Source of the DNA: Rhodospirillales bacterium
Lineage (GTDB): Bacteria; Pseudomonadota; Alphaproteobacteria; Rhodospirillales_A; JACZKS01
Direction of reading: 5' to 3'
NCBI GenBank assembly: GCA_018648445.1
Contig: JABGRG010000076.1
Location: 1-19,983 of the forward strand
DNA length: 19,983 nt
Below are positions 5,469-14,494 of the stretch, in pieces (position 1 is the first letter of the stretch; every line of letters begins with the position of its first letter). Made by a program: the position numbers and the translations under genes. The notes beneath the pieces were generated by a model, which saw nothing but the letters and a program-made list of their open reading frames with translations, was not told the DNA's origin and did no database searches.

Positions 5469-8455
5469 TTCGATCCTCCCGGTTTTTCGGCAAAGCGTTC
5501 GATGGAAAACGGAGAAACGTCCCGGTGGGCCGTGCCATTGGTGATGAGTTCCGCGGTGAGTTGTCCGAGAAGGGGCCCCAGGGTATAGCCGTTGTTGCTG
5601 ACGACACAGAAAAAGCCCGGCACGCCGGGAACCGGACTTAGAAGCGGCGCGCCATCCAGGGTTGCCATGATACCGGCCCAGCTGCGAAGAACGTGGAGGC
5701 TGGAAATTGCCGGAATCAGCCGCTGCGCAACCCAAAGATTGCCCTCAATGCTGGAGCGTGAGGTGAGGCTGCTTCCGGTGGTTTCGTCGAAATGGGCGGT
5801 CCACGCGCCGCCAATGACAAAATGACCGTCGCCCACCTGTTTAAGCGTCAGATGCCGTCCGGCATGGGCGACCAGTTTGTCGGTCAACGGCGGACAAGGT
5901 TCAGTGACAATCATTTGAATGGGTGCCGTCGTAAGCGGAACTCGGACACCCAGCATGGCAGCCAGATTGGGCACCCAGGCCCCGGCTGCATTGACGACCC
6001 GTGCGGCATAAATTTGCCCACGGTCGGTCGTGACCGTGAACCCGTTCCGGGTTTTTTCCAGTCCCTGAACTAGAGTGCCGGAAAACATCCGCGTCCCGGC
6101 TTTCTCTGCCGCGTGCAGAATGGTTGACGTCGCCGTCAATGGATTGAGCTTGCCCTCCTGCGGGCAATACGCGCCGCCCGCCATACCTTCGGCGACGACC
6201 GGGACCATATCGCGAAGCTCCGATGCTCCAACGATGTGCGATTCGACACCCAGGGATCGCTCGATTTCTGTCTTGCGCCGCAGATAGTCCAGTTGCGCTT
6301 CCGTTTCGGCAACGATGACGCCACCCGAAACCTTGATGTCGACGCCGTTGCCCATATCACCTGAAAGTGTTCGCCACAGTTCCATTGCTTCAGGCCCGAG
6401 GGGGAGCATCGACGCGGTGGGCGAGGTCCGAATGACCTCGGGATCCGCGATGTCGTACGAAATGACTTGCACGTGAAGGCTTCCCGCATTGACGCCCGAT
6501 GCCTGGCAATTGGGTTCGCCGCGATCGACGAGGGACACGTTGATCCCCTCGCGCGACAGGTAATAGGCAGTGCAAATGCCAATGATGCCGGCGCCGACCA
6601 CAAGGACGTCGGTTTCAATCGGCTTCTGCCAGCGCGTGGTCGGGCGGACGGCGGATAGCGCTTCGGGGCCCTTTTCAGCGAATTCCTTAAAACCGTGCCA
6701 CTCGGGTTTTTCCCTAGCCAGCGCGGCGGCCGGTATCGGTTTGACGGGCGGACGAGGGTGGAAGAAGTCGAACTCGTCCGGAGTTTTGCCGGTCGCTTCT
6801 GCGACCAGTTTTACAAGGAGGTGTTGACAGTTGCGACCTTGGCACCGCCCCATACCGCAGCGGGTCAGTTTCTTGATCTCGCCCAGGGTTTCGAAGCCCT
6901 TTGCAATGCGTTTGCGAATTTCCCCCGCGCTTACACTCTCGCACCGGCAGACAAGCGCATCGTCTGATATCTGATCCATGCGCACGGGCGGGGTCTTAAA
7001 AACGGTCCATAAGGCGTCTTGGAAATCAAGGCTGCGCTTGAGTGTTCGGCGCGCCGCCCGGCCTTCGTCTTCAAGATCGGCAGTAACGGTTTTGCCAAGA
7101 TTCCGTGCGGCCTGGAGTCCGGCCAGCGTTCCTTGTGCGCCAGCGACGCGCGAACCCTGAATTGCCCCTCCGTCACCGGCCACGAAGACCCCGGGAACCA
7201 AAGTTTCACCATTGTCATCGCGAACGGTGACCAGATTGCCAAGCCCTGTTTCGACGTAGTCGTGACGGCACCCCATTTGCCGTGCCAATTCCGTTGCCGA
7301 TAGGAAACCGTAACCCGCGCTGACCACATCGACATCGAAAGCGGTTTCGGTATCGGGGATGATACGGCCGTCCGCGCCGAGACGTGCGGTGAAGGCGCGT
7401 TCGACCCGGCCGTCTCCTTCCACGCGTGTGAGGACGCGACCGTATAGGAGTGGAACTCGGCGCCCCAGCAGACCGAGAAGATAGCCGCCGCCGGTTGCCA
7501 TCAAATCCGGCGCGGCGAAGAAAGCACGCGCCGTGGCCCAAGCCTTGGAAGGGCCGGGAAAGGAGCCGGCTTCAACAACTGCCGCGACTTCGGCCCCGCC
7601 CCGCAACAGCTCGGCCGCGACCTGCAGATTCAAGGGACCATTGCCCGCCAACAGTATGCGCCGGCCCGGCGCTACGCGATAGCTGCGCAAGAAGGTCTGC
7701 ACGGCACCCGTCGTCATGAAGCCCGGCAGTGTGCCTCCCGGAACGGGTAGGGGGCGCTCATAGGCCCCAATGGCTAGGATGATCTGCGGCGCGCTGAAGA
7801 CGAAAGTCTTGCCGTCTTGAAAAACGCCAAGCCCGTCGGTCGCGGATGCGGACCACACGGTGGCCTCGTCCAGAATCTCAATACCCGCTTTGCGCACGTC
7901 CTCGATAAGGTCCAATCCCCGGCGGAACTGTGTATCAAGCGCCGAAATGTCGCCAACGGCGTGGCTAGAGGCAATTTGCTTGAAATATTGACCGCCCGGG
8001 GTTGAACGTTCGTCGATAAGAACGACGCGGGCGCCGGCCATCGCCGCCGCCTTGGCCGCGGCGAGCCCGGCTGGTCCTGCCCCCACGACAGCGACGTCGC
8101 ATTCGCGCATCGGCGCCTCGCCTTCGGGTCGGGACGCCAAAGGCGGAGTATCCTGGGTAACGGGCAGAGTCAGATAGCTCTGGCGTTCCACCCGCATTCC
8201 GTTGCGGGCCTTGGTCATGCAGGCGCGCATGCTGGCGCGGCCGTCCACGGTAACGACGCATTCGTAACAGCATCCCATTCCGCAATAGATACCGCGTGCA
8301 CCGCCCTTGTGATCGTGACGAAGATCGAGCTTTCCAGCCGCGGTCAAAGCGGCGGCAAGGGTTTCGCCTTCGAGGGCAGAGATGGTTTCCCCCTCAAATG
8401 TGAAGGAAATGTCGTGTCCGCTCGCTCGAATGCCCGGAGTTTCGATGCGGGGCAT
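5465..8455 (-). CDS. Fused 2Fe-2S / NAD(P)-disulfide-like / BFD / DAO flavoprotein dehydrogenase (HcnABC-like fusion)
   Basis: The 996-residue chain has four parts. Residues about 10-95 are a Fer2_4 domain with 2Fe-2S ligands C58, C63, C66 and C79. Residues about 115-480 are a Pyr_redox_2-like flavin domain with GAGPAG at 125-130 and a second nucleotide-binding turn GNGPLN near 271. Residues about 495-555 are a BFD-like cluster domain with CRC near 503 and CGMGRCQGRNC near 536. Residues about 610-990 are a DAO (glycine oxidase/D-amino-acid dehydrogenase) domain with GAGIIG near 621. Separate proteins with these parts form hydrogen cyanide synthase HcnABC, opine oxidase and D-hydroxyproline dehydrogenase. 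Sarcosine oxidase alpha has a similar N-terminal half but ends in an aminomethyltransferase domain. The likely reaction is oxidation of a C-N bond in an amino acid, opine or cyclic imino acid. The start is ATG 8455, with AAGGGA 10 nt upstream, 4 nt after the previous stop. An open frame continues 33 codons further upstream but would overlap the hydratase gene. Confidence 0.9.
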   Translation of the reverse strand: MPRIETPGIRASGHDISFTFEGETISALEGETLAAALTAAGKLDLRHDHKGGARGIYCGMGCCYECVVTVDGRASMRACMTKARNGMRVERQSYLTLPVTQDTPPLASRPEGEAPMRECDVAVVGAGPAGLAAAKAAAMAGARVVLIDERSTPGGQYFKQIASSHAVGDISALDTQFRRGLDLIEDVRKAGIEILDEATVWSASATDGLGVFQDGKTFVFSAPQIILAIGAYERPLPVPGGTLPGFMTTGAVQTFLRSYRVAPGRRILLAGNGPLNLQVAAELLRGGAEVAAVVEAGSFPGPSKAWATARAFFAAPDLMATGGGYLLGLLGRRVPLLYGRVLTRVEGDGRVERAFTARLGADGRIIPDTETAFDVDVVSAGYGFLSATELARQMGCRHDYVETGLGNLVTVRDDNGETLVPGVFVAGDGGAIQGSRVAGAQGTLAGLQAARNLGKTVTADLEDEGRAARRTLKRSLDFQDALWTVFKTPPVRMDQISDDALVCRCESVSAGEIRKRIAKGFETLGEIKKLTRCGMGRCQGRNCQHLLVKLVAEATGKTPDEFDFFHPRPPVKPIPAAALAREKPEWHGFKEFAEKGPEALSAVRPTTRWQKPIETDVLVVGAGIIGICTAYYLSREGINVSLVDRGEPNCQASGVNAGSLHVQVISYDIADPEVIRTSPTASMLPLGPEAMELWRTLSGDMGNGVDIKVSGGVIVAETEAQLDYLRRKTEIERSLGVESHIVGASELRDMVPVVAEGMAGGAYCPQEGKLNPLTATSTILHAAEKAGTRMFSGTLVQGLEKTRNGFTVTTDRGQIYAARVVNAAGAWVPNLAAMLGVRVPLTTAPIQMIVTEPCPPLTDKLVAHAGRHLTLKQVGDGHFVIGGAWTAHFDETTGSSLTSRSSIEGNLWVAQRLIPAISSLHVLRSWAGIMATLDGAPLLSPVPGVPGFFCVVSNNGYTLGPLLGQLTAELITNGTAHRDVSPFSIERFAEKPGGSK

Positions 8456-8459
8456 GGAG

Positions 8460-9224
8460 TTAACGTCCCTTGAACCGTGGCTCGCGTTTTTCCACGAAGG
8501 CGGCAATCCCCTCGTCATGATCCTCGGTCTGCCAGAGCAGAAGTTTGCGCTCAAGGCTCAGGCTTTCGTCCAAGGGCATCTTGTCGTTCATGCGGATTTC
8601 CTGCTTGATCATCCGCGTTGCGACAGGCGACCACTTTGCGATGGTTTCAGCGATGTCGAGCGCGCGCTCCACGGTTTTGTCAACGGGTGCGACCTCGACC
8701 GCAAGGCCCCAGGCGCATGCGGTTTGCGCGTCGATGGGTTCGCCAGTCATCTGCATGTACATGGCCCGTGTGCGGCCGATGATTCGCGGAATGCGCTGGG
8801 TGCCGCCGTCGCCCGAGAAGGCCGCGATCTTCACCTCGGGTGATCCGAAGCGCGCGTTTTCGCCGGCGATCACAATGTCGCACAATGTGACGAGTTCGCA
8901 TCCCCCGCCCAGAGCCCAGCCGTTGACGGCGGCGATCAGCGGTTTCCCGAAACCTTCGATGGCTTTCCAGCTCAAAAGCCGATCCTTCTCACCCCACATA
9001 GGGATGCCGCCTTCGGGCATTTCCTTGATGTCGGCCCCGGCTGAAAAGGCCTGCTCGCCACCGGTCAGCACGATGCAGCGGACGTCGTCGTCTGTTTCGG
9101 CTTCCATCAGGGCCGTAGCGACTTCAACGAGCAAAGCCTTGCTCAGGGCGTTCCGCGCCTTGGGGCGGTTGAGACGGATGGTCATGACAAAAGGACGGGG
9201 CTGCTCGACGATAATGTGTTCCAT
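8460..9224 (-). CDS. Enoyl-CoA hydratase/isomerase family protein (crotonase fold)
   Basis: The 254-residue protein has normal crotonase length. The CoA-binding/oxyanion stretch FSAGADIKEM (60-69) and the second oxyanion segment NGWALGGGCEL (101-111) are present. Both catalytic glutamates of true hydratases are retained: E110 in GGGCEL and E130 in GSPEV. It should add water to an enoyl-CoA or catalyse a related reaction in a beta-oxidation-like route. ATG 9224 is preferred because GGGAGAGG stands a few nt before it. An alternative ATG at 9245 would overlap the upstream stop as ATGA and add 7 residues (MRKGEEK). It lies between the aldo/keto reductase and the fused dehydrogenase in a four-gene operon. 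Confidence 0.92.
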   Translation of the reverse strand: MEHIIVEQPRPFVMTIRLNRPKARNALSKALLVEVATALMEAETDDDVRCIVLTGGEQAFSAGADIKEMPEGGIPMWGEKDRLLSWKAIEGFGKPLIAAVNGWALGGGCELVTLCDIVIAGENARFGSPEVKIAAFSGDGGTQRIPRIIGRTRAMYMQMTGEPIDAQTACAWGLAVEVAPVDKTVERALDIAETIAKWSPVATRMIKQEIRMNDKMPLDESLSLERKLLLWQTEDHDEGIAAFVEKREPRFKGR

Positions 9225-9241
9225 TTTTTCCTCTCCCTTTC

Positions 9242-10195
9242 TCATTTCGGCACCGGTGTTTCCGCATCCAGCAGCCGCGCGTCCTTCAGAGCGGTCCAGA
9301 ATTCCGGCGGTATCGATTCCTCGAACCAGTGGGCGGCCGATTGCACTTGTTCGGTGGTTCGCGGACCCGGCGTTACGGCTGCAACCACCGGATGGCCGAG
9401 TGGAAATTGCAGGGCCGCGGCACCCAGGGAAACGCCGAAGTCATCGCAAACGGCTTCAATCCGACTGATCCTGCGCAAGACATACGTATCGGGGACGCCT
9501 TCATTGAAGCGTGCGCTTGCCGCCAGAATGCCCGAATTGAAGGGTGCCGCGGAAATGACCGACGCCTCGCGGCGCTCGCACAAGGGTAACAATTCTTCAA
9601 GCGCCGTTTGGTCCAGGAGCGTATAGCGCCCGGCCAACATGAAAACGTCGAAATCCACTTCCCTTAGACACTCGGTACAAACGGGGCAGGAATTGACGCC
9701 GACGCCGAGGGCGCCGACGACGCCTTCGGCCTTAAGACGATCCAGCGCAGGATAGGCCCCGTTCAAGGCTTCCCGTGAGCGTGCTTTCCAACCTTCGGGC
9801 CCATGATTGTCGGGGTCAATATCATGTATGAAGACGATATCCAGCCGGTCGGTACCCAGTCGTTCGAGGCTTTTTTCGATGGAACGAAGAGTTGCGTCGA
9901 ATCCGTAATCAAAATGGTCTGGGTAACGTCCAACTTTGGTTGAAATCACGAACGAACCACGGGGCATCTTTGCTAGAAGGCGGCCTGCGTGGCGCTCGCC
10001 GAATCCAGCGCCATACAATGGCCCGGTGTCAAAATAGCGAAAACCCAGATCCCAAGCGGCTTGGTAAGCAGTGTCGGTCTGAGCTTTGTTGACCGGTCGG
10101 TCGGCGCGGATGCCCCCAAGCGCCGAACCGCCCAATCCGAGAGCCGGAATCGTCACTTGCGTATTTCCGATTTGACGGCGGCTTTGCGGGTTCAT
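9242..10195 (-). CDS. Aldo/keto reductase family oxidoreductase (aldose/pyridoxal dehydrogenase-like)
   Basis: The 317-residue protein shows the complete aldo/keto reductase tetrad: D56 and Y61 (YFDTGPLYG), K87 (ISTKVGR) and H124 (FIHDID). It resembles the group with D-threo-aldose 1-dehydrogenase, L-fucose dehydrogenase and pyridoxal 4-dehydrogenase, which use NAD(P) to oxidise a hemiacetal or reduce an aldehyde. The start ATG 10195 has AGGA 7 nt upstream. It is the first gene of the leftward operon and its promoter shares a 59-bp gap with the divergent MaoC gene. A cluster role could be handling an aldehyde released after C-N bond oxidation, since no aldehyde dehydrogenase is seen here; this is inference. 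Confidence 0.9.
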   Translation of the reverse strand: MNPQSRRQIGNTQVTIPALGLGGSALGGIRADRPVNKAQTDTAYQAAWDLGFRYFDTGPLYGAGFGERHAGRLLAKMPRGSFVISTKVGRYPDHFDYGFDATLRSIEKSLERLGTDRLDIVFIHDIDPDNHGPEGWKARSREALNGAYPALDRLKAEGVVGALGVGVNSCPVCTECLREVDFDVFMLAGRYTLLDQTALEELLPLCERREASVISAAPFNSGILAASARFNEGVPDTYVLRRISRIEAVCDDFGVSLGAAALQFPLGHPVVAAVTPGPRTTEQVQSAAHWFEESIPPEFWTALKDARLLDAETPVPK

Positions 10196-10222
10196 AACCT
10201 CGTCCTAATTCGGAAGCCTGAA

Positions 10223-10239
10223 AAACTGGCGAATAGTTT
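10223..10239. promoter_or_regulatory. Inverted repeat AAACT-N7-AGTTT in the divergent promoter region
   Basis: Perfect 5-bp arms separated by 7 bases lie in the middle of the 59-bp gap between the divergent aldo/keto reductase and MaoC genes. This is a natural place for an operator controlling both. The arms are short and do not match the TGGTATACCA site upstream of the second DapA-family gene. Confidence 0.25.
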
Positions 10240-10254
10240 GCTGGAGAGACAGAA

Positions 10255-10746
10255 ATGAGCAATGAGGAAGCGCCCGCACTGAACCTCTACTACGACGACG
10301 TAGAGATCGGGGGCGAACTGACGACGCCGGCCCATGTGGTGACCTATGAGGACATCCTCAAGTTTGCGGACGTCACCCTGGACCATCATCCCCTGCATGT
10401 GGATGAGGAGTATTGCAAGAAAACCAAATTCGGACGCCCCATCGCACACGGCTTGTATGGGCTTTCGCTGATGGAAGGCCTCAAAACCAAGCTCAAGATG
10501 TATGAAACGACTTCGATTGCTTCGCTTGGATGGGACAAGGTACGCTTCAAAGCTCCGATTTTTCCGGGAGACGAAGTCCATGTGCGGGTGGTTTTCGCGA
10601 CCAAGCGCGACAGCAGCAAGCCGGGCCGTGGCGTCGTGACCGAGTCGGTGTTGCTTATCAACCAGAACGACGATGTGGTTACCGAAGCCGAGCACGCAAC
10701 CCTTCTGATAAAGCGGGGGTACGACGAGACAGGCGCGCCCGTCTGA
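10255..10746 (+). CDS. MaoC-like hydratase (hot-dog fold)
   Basis: The 163-residue protein has the hydratase-2 active-site pattern, with D43 and H48 in TLDHHPLHVD, although the usual N of D-x-N-P-x-H is H45. A typical MaoC/FAS1-like pattern follows (GRPIAHGLYGLSLMEGL, then FKAPIFPGDEV). Such proteins hydrate 2-enoyl-CoA or dehydrate 3-hydroxyacyl-CoA and related CoA esters such as mesaconyl- or methylmalyl-CoA. The start ATG has GGAGAG upstream. It is the only catabolic gene of the left half on the + strand, divergent from the aldo/keto reductase operon and convergent with the first DapA-family gene, 17 bp away. It may act together with the crotonase on a different intermediate. Confidence 0.88.
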   Translation: MSNEEAPALNLYYDDVEIGGELTTPAHVVTYEDILKFADVTLDHHPLHVDEEYCKKTKFGRPIAHGLYGLSLMEGLKTKLKMYETTSIASLGWDKVRFKAPIFPGDEVHVRVVFATKRDSSKPGRGVVTESVLLINQNDDVVTEAEHATLLIKRGYDETGAPV

Positions 10747-10763
10747 ATTTGACCTATTCACCG

Positions 10764-11705
10764 TCATTGATCGACGAATCGCCGGAAGCCTGCTGCGTCC
10801 GCCGCCTCAATCATTTGCGCAGCCGTCTCGGGGTTTAGCGGAAGGAGCGGCGGACGTGGAAACGCGCTGTCGATGATTCCCAGATGCTGCAGGCAGGTCT
10901 TGATGCGGGTGTGCATGTCCATGGCAGGTGGCGCACCATAAATGGCACGGACAATGGGATAGAGAACATCCCCTGCGCGGCGCATGGCAGCAAGGTCTTG
11001 GGCCTTGGCCGCGCGCCAGAGATCGACCAGGAAATGGGGCGCCAGACTGGCCAGACCCGAAAGAATTCCATCCGCCCCGACCGCTGTCTGAGCCAGGAAC
11101 CAATCGAAGTTTGACGGCAGAACCGCAACATGCGGGGCGACGTCCTTGATGCGGCGCCAGTGGTCTTCGTAGGCTTTGAGGGAATTGCTGCCTTCCTTGA
11201 TGGATTCGACACCGGGAATTTGAGCTAGCGCCGCCAGGACATCCGCCGAATATCCAAGCCCCGATGCAATCGGATACTGGAAGATGGAAACGGGACGACC
11301 CGCGCCATCCAATACCGCTTTGGCGTAGGCGGTTACGGCTTCCACCGAATCGGCCCCGCCGCCCGCGAACTGAGGCAAGGGGAACAAAACCGCGCCGTCG
11401 GCTCCGGAGTTTGCCGCATCCTTCGCCTGCCGGACCGCTTCTGTCGTTGAATAGGCGATGACACCGGCGATGACGTTCTTGGCGGTATCCGTCTCGGCCC
11501 GGGCGAAGGCGACGACTTCGGCTCGTTCGCCATCGGAAAGCGTGGCCCCTTCGCCAGCATGACCGTTGACGAAAACCGTCGAGATGTCAGGGAGCGTTGC
11601 GCAATAGGCAATGATCCGGCGGAAACTATCCCAATCGATGGCACCGGAATCCGTGAAGGGAAGAACGGTGGCGACAACGACATCTTTCAATCTGATATCA
11701 ACCAT
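10764..11705 (-). CDS. DapA/NAL-superfamily lyase, divergent (no Thr-Thr motif)
   Basis: The 313-residue protein belongs to the dihydrodipicolinate synthase / N-acetylneuraminate lyase superfamily of class I aldolases. The Schiff-base lysine is K170 (ESIKEGS) and the conserved tyrosine is Y144 (FQYPIAS). The usual G-T-T-G-E motif is replaced by G48-H-A-G-E52, so the threonine of the DapA proton relay is missing and a true lysine-biosynthetic DapA is unlikely. Family alternatives are aldolase, hydratase-aldolase, dehydratase or deaminase on a 2-keto acid. The start ATG 11705 has AGGGAG upstream. It ends the operon that begins with the tautomerase and lies 17 bp after the CoA-transferase stop. 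Confidence 0.88.
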   Translation of the reverse strand: MVDIRLKDVVVATVLPFTDSGAIDWDSFRRIIAYCATLPDISTVFVNGHAGEGATLSDGERAEVVAFARAETDTAKNVIAGVIAYSTTEAVRQAKDAANSGADGAVLFPLPQFAGGGADSVEAVTAYAKAVLDGAGRPVSIFQYPIASGLGYSADVLAALAQIPGVESIKEGSNSLKAYEDHWRRIKDVAPHVAVLPSNFDWFLAQTAVGADGILSGLASLAPHFLVDLWRAAKAQDLAAMRRAGDVLYPIVRAIYGAPPAMDMHTRIKTCLQHLGIIDSAFPRPPLLPLNPETAAQMIEAADAAGFRRFVDQ

Positions 11706-11722
11706 GGCTTCGTCTCCCTCGG

Positions 11723-13282
11723 TTACCCGGCCAGGATGTCGTCACGCAATCCCATTGGCCCTTCGCGGAAGATGCGCGGGTCCATGGGACGAAGGTCCGG
11801 TGCCACTTTCGGCTGGAATCCGATATGGTCGAGCACGTCTTCCTGCATGCGGATGCCCGGTGCGATCTCGGTGAGGACGATACCTTCCGCTGTCATGCGG
11901 AACACGGCCCGCTCGGTCACGAAAGTGACATCTTGGCGGTTTTCCTGCCCCATGCGCGCGTTGTAGCTGATCTGCTGAACCTGCGGGACAAACTTTTGGA
12001 CCCGGCCTTCCTGATCGATGCTTATAGCCCCGTCGGCCACCGTGACCTTGAGCCCACCGCCTAGAAGCGTGCCGCTGAACACGATCCGCTTGGCGTTCTG
12101 GGTAATGTCGATAAACCCGCCGGCCCCATCGGCGCGATTTCCGAATTTTGTGACGTTGACGTTGCCTTCGGCATCGACTTCGGCGAAGGAAACGAAAGCC
12201 ACATCCAACCCTCCCCCATCATAAAGGTCGAACTGATAGGGTTGGTCGACGATGGCGGTGGGATTGAAGGCGCTTCCGAAATCCAGGCCAGACCGTGGAA
12301 CACCACCGATGATCCCAGCTTCGCCCGTAAGCACGAACAGATCCGATATCCCTTCTTCGGCGGCCACGTTGGGAATGCCCGCCGATACACCGACGCCGAC
12401 GTTCAGCACCGCTCCCGGATACAGGGCGAAGGCTGCACGGCGGGCCATGACGCGGCGGGCGTTCAAGGGATCCGGTTCGATGGTCGCCAGCGGGCGGGGA
12501 AGCTCGCCGCAGACACTGGGATCGAAGTCCGTGCCAAAGGTTTGCCCTTGGTTCTCGTCGACAACGATATGATCGACAAGGAAACCTGGAATTTTCACCA
12601 TCTGCGGGTGAATGGAGCCGCTACGCGCCAGCCGCTTTACCTGACAGATGACGATACCGCCGTTGTTGTGCACGCCTTGCGCGATGGATAACCCCTCCAG
12701 GGTCGTGCCTTCGTGCTCCATGCCGATGTTGCCGTCCTCGTCGGCGGTGGTGCCGCGTATAATCGCGACGTTTGGCGTGAAAGCCCTGTAGAAAAGCCAC
12801 TCACGGTCGGCCAACTCGACGACCTCGATCATATCCTCGGTTGCGGCGTCATTCATCTTGCCGCCTTCCTGGCGCGGATCCATGTAGGTTTGAAGCCCAA
12901 CATGCGTAACGACCCCCGGCTGTCCGGCGGCGACGGCCCGATGCATCTGGGCGATTACCCCTTGCGGCAGGTTGTAGGCCTCAACCTCGTTGGCGACGAT
13001 CAATTTCATGAAGTTGGGCTGCGGGCCGTAATTGCCGCCGATCACCCTCTTCACCAGTCCCTTATGGGCCAAATGCCCCATCCCCAGTTCCTTGAAATCG
13101 CCGACCCCGGTGGTATGAACCACCGTCAGGTCCCGAGGATGTCCTGCGTTCAGGAAGGTCTGTTCCATCTGCGCCAGAATCGACTCGGCCACCCCCATGC
13201 CGCCCGAGCCGCCAACGACAATGGTGTCGCCGTCCTTGATAAAAGCCACAGCCTGTTCCTGTGTCACGATGCGATCTTGCAT
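11723..13282 (-). CDS. Acyl-CoA:carboxylate CoA-transferase, fused alpha-beta (propionate CoA-transferase-like)
   Basis: The 519-residue protein is a class I CoA-transferase with both subunits in one chain, as in propionate CoA-transferase and YdiF. The N-terminal half starts IVTQEQAVAFIKDGDTIVVG. The C-terminal half carries the catalytic glutamate E321 in LTGEAGIIGGVP, close to the position known for Clostridium propionicum Pct (E324). It would move CoA from acetyl-CoA or another donor to a carboxylic acid, which fits the lack of a CoA ligase nearby. The start is placed at ATG 13282 because GAGGA lies 10 nt upstream and the protein then begins where the family does. ATG 13306 would add 8 residues with a poorer ribosome site. 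It lies between the acyl-CoA dehydrogenase and the DapA-like lyase. Confidence 0.92.
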   Translation of the reverse strand: MQDRIVTQEQAVAFIKDGDTIVVGGSGGMGVAESILAQMEQTFLNAGHPRDLTVVHTTGVGDFKELGMGHLAHKGLVKRVIGGNYGPQPNFMKLIVANEVEAYNLPQGVIAQMHRAVAAGQPGVVTHVGLQTYMDPRQEGGKMNDAATEDMIEVVELADREWLFYRAFTPNVAIIRGTTADEDGNIGMEHEGTTLEGLSIAQGVHNNGGIVICQVKRLARSGSIHPQMVKIPGFLVDHIVVDENQGQTFGTDFDPSVCGELPRPLATIEPDPLNARRVMARRAAFALYPGAVLNVGVGVSAGIPNVAAEEGISDLFVLTGEAGIIGGVPRSGLDFGSAFNPTAIVDQPYQFDLYDGGGLDVAFVSFAEVDAEGNVNVTKFGNRADGAGGFIDITQNAKRIVFSGTLLGGGLKVTVADGAISIDQEGRVQKFVPQVQQISYNARMGQENRQDVTFVTERAVFRMTAEGIVLTEIAPGIRMQEDVLDHIGFQPKVAPDLRPMDPRIFREGPMGLRDDILAG

Positions 13283-13328
13283 GATCTTCCCGTCCTCGTA
13301 TGTCATTCCGGCCGACTAGGCTGGCCGA

Positions 13329-14465
13329 TTATACCTTGGCGATCTGCCGCGCGATGATAATGCGTTGAATCTGGTTCGTTCCCTCGTAGATCTGCGGCAG
13401 TTTGATGTCCCTGAAAAGGCGCTCGATCCGGTATTCCTGGGAATAGCCGTTGCCTCCGTGAATTTGTAGTGCGTTGGTGACGTGGCGCATGGCCATGTCT
13501 GTGGTGAAAAGTTTGGCCTGGGCGGCTTCCTTGGCGATCGAAAAACCCGCATCCAGAAGCCTCGCCGCGTGATGGATCATTTGCCGCGCCGCCGCAATAT
13601 CCGTGGACATGTCTGCCAGCATGAACTGAACGGCCTGAAAATCCAAAATGGGTTGGCCAAATTGGATTCTGGTCCGGGCGTATTCCAGCGCGTCCTCGTA
13701 GGCGGCGCGCGCGATCCCGAGCGACATGGCGGACATCATGATGCGGCCGTAATTGAAATTCCCCATCATCATCTTGAAGCCCTCGCCCTCGGAACCGATG
13801 CGGTCCAGGGCCGAGATCCGGCAGTCGGTGAAATTGATCTGACAGGTGGCGAGGCCATGCATTCCGAGAAGCTTTTCCTTGCGCCCACGTTGCAGACCGG
13901 GATTGTCGCCGTGAATCAGGAAACAACTGATGCCGCGTGTTCCCTTGTCGGCGGTTGTCTTGGCCAACACGACGATCAGATCGGCGACCTGTCCCATAGT
14001 CACCCAGGCCTTGGTTCCGTTGATAATGTAGTCGTCTCCATCCCTGCGGGCGGAGGTTCGGATTCCAGCCACATCGGACCCAAAATCGGGCTCCGAAATG
14101 GCGGTCGCCGGGATGATCTCACCGCTAAGGATACCCGGAACAAGCACTTTCTGGCGTTCATCGCCATGCTCAACGAGGAACCGCGCCGCTTCAACCGGCA
14201 GGGCCAGGGCGTTGCCAACGCTCCCCGATGCGCAGGCCAGTTCCTCCATGGCGATGACCAGCGTCTGGGTGTCGAAACCGCTTCCACCCGCTTCTTCCGG
14301 CAGATCGGTACCGAACAATCCCATCTCGGCCATTCGGCCGTAAATTTCGGCCGGGAATTCATCTTTGCGGTCAATGGTTTCGGCCGCGGGAAGGACGTCC
14401 GTCGCAACGAATTTGCGCACGGACTCGCGGACCATTCTCTGCGTTTCGGTATAGAACCTTTCCAT
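13329..14465 (-). CDS. Acyl-CoA dehydrogenase
   Basis: The 378-residue FAD enzyme has standard length and motifs. These include the FAD/substrate-binding ISEPDFGSDVAGI in the beta domain, a conserved R-x-Q-F-G-Q-P-I segment (TRIQFGQPI), and the catalytic glutamate E361 in QIYEGTNQIQR, the same place as in medium- and short-chain enzymes. It should form an alpha,beta double bond in an acyl-CoA, feeding electrons to ETF. The start ATG 14465 has GAAGGA upstream. It lies 29 bp after the tautomerase and 46 bp before the CoA-transferase, forming one operon. The substrate chain type cannot be read. Confidence 0.93.
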   Translation of the reverse strand: MERFYTETQRMVRESVRKFVATDVLPAAETIDRKDEFPAEIYGRMAEMGLFGTDLPEEAGGSGFDTQTLVIAMEELACASGSVGNALALPVEAARFLVEHGDERQKVLVPGILSGEIIPATAISEPDFGSDVAGIRTSARRDGDDYIINGTKAWVTMGQVADLIVVLAKTTADKGTRGISCFLIHGDNPGLQRGRKEKLLGMHGLATCQINFTDCRISALDRIGSEGEGFKMMMGNFNYGRIMMSAMSLGIARAAYEDALEYARTRIQFGQPILDFQAVQFMLADMSTDIAAARQMIHHAARLLDAGFSIAKEAAQAKLFTTDMAMRHVTNALQIHGGNGYSQEYRIERLFRDIKLPQIYEGTNQIQRIIIARQIAKV

Positions 14466-14494
14466 ATCGCTATTCCTTCGCGACGCGTTGACAT

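Noticed and set aside
5465..8455. Calling the fusion protein sarcosine oxidase alpha
   Set aside because: The C-terminal part is a DAO flavin domain with GAGIIG, not the folate-binding aminomethyltransferase domain, and no beta, gamma or delta subunit genes are nearby.
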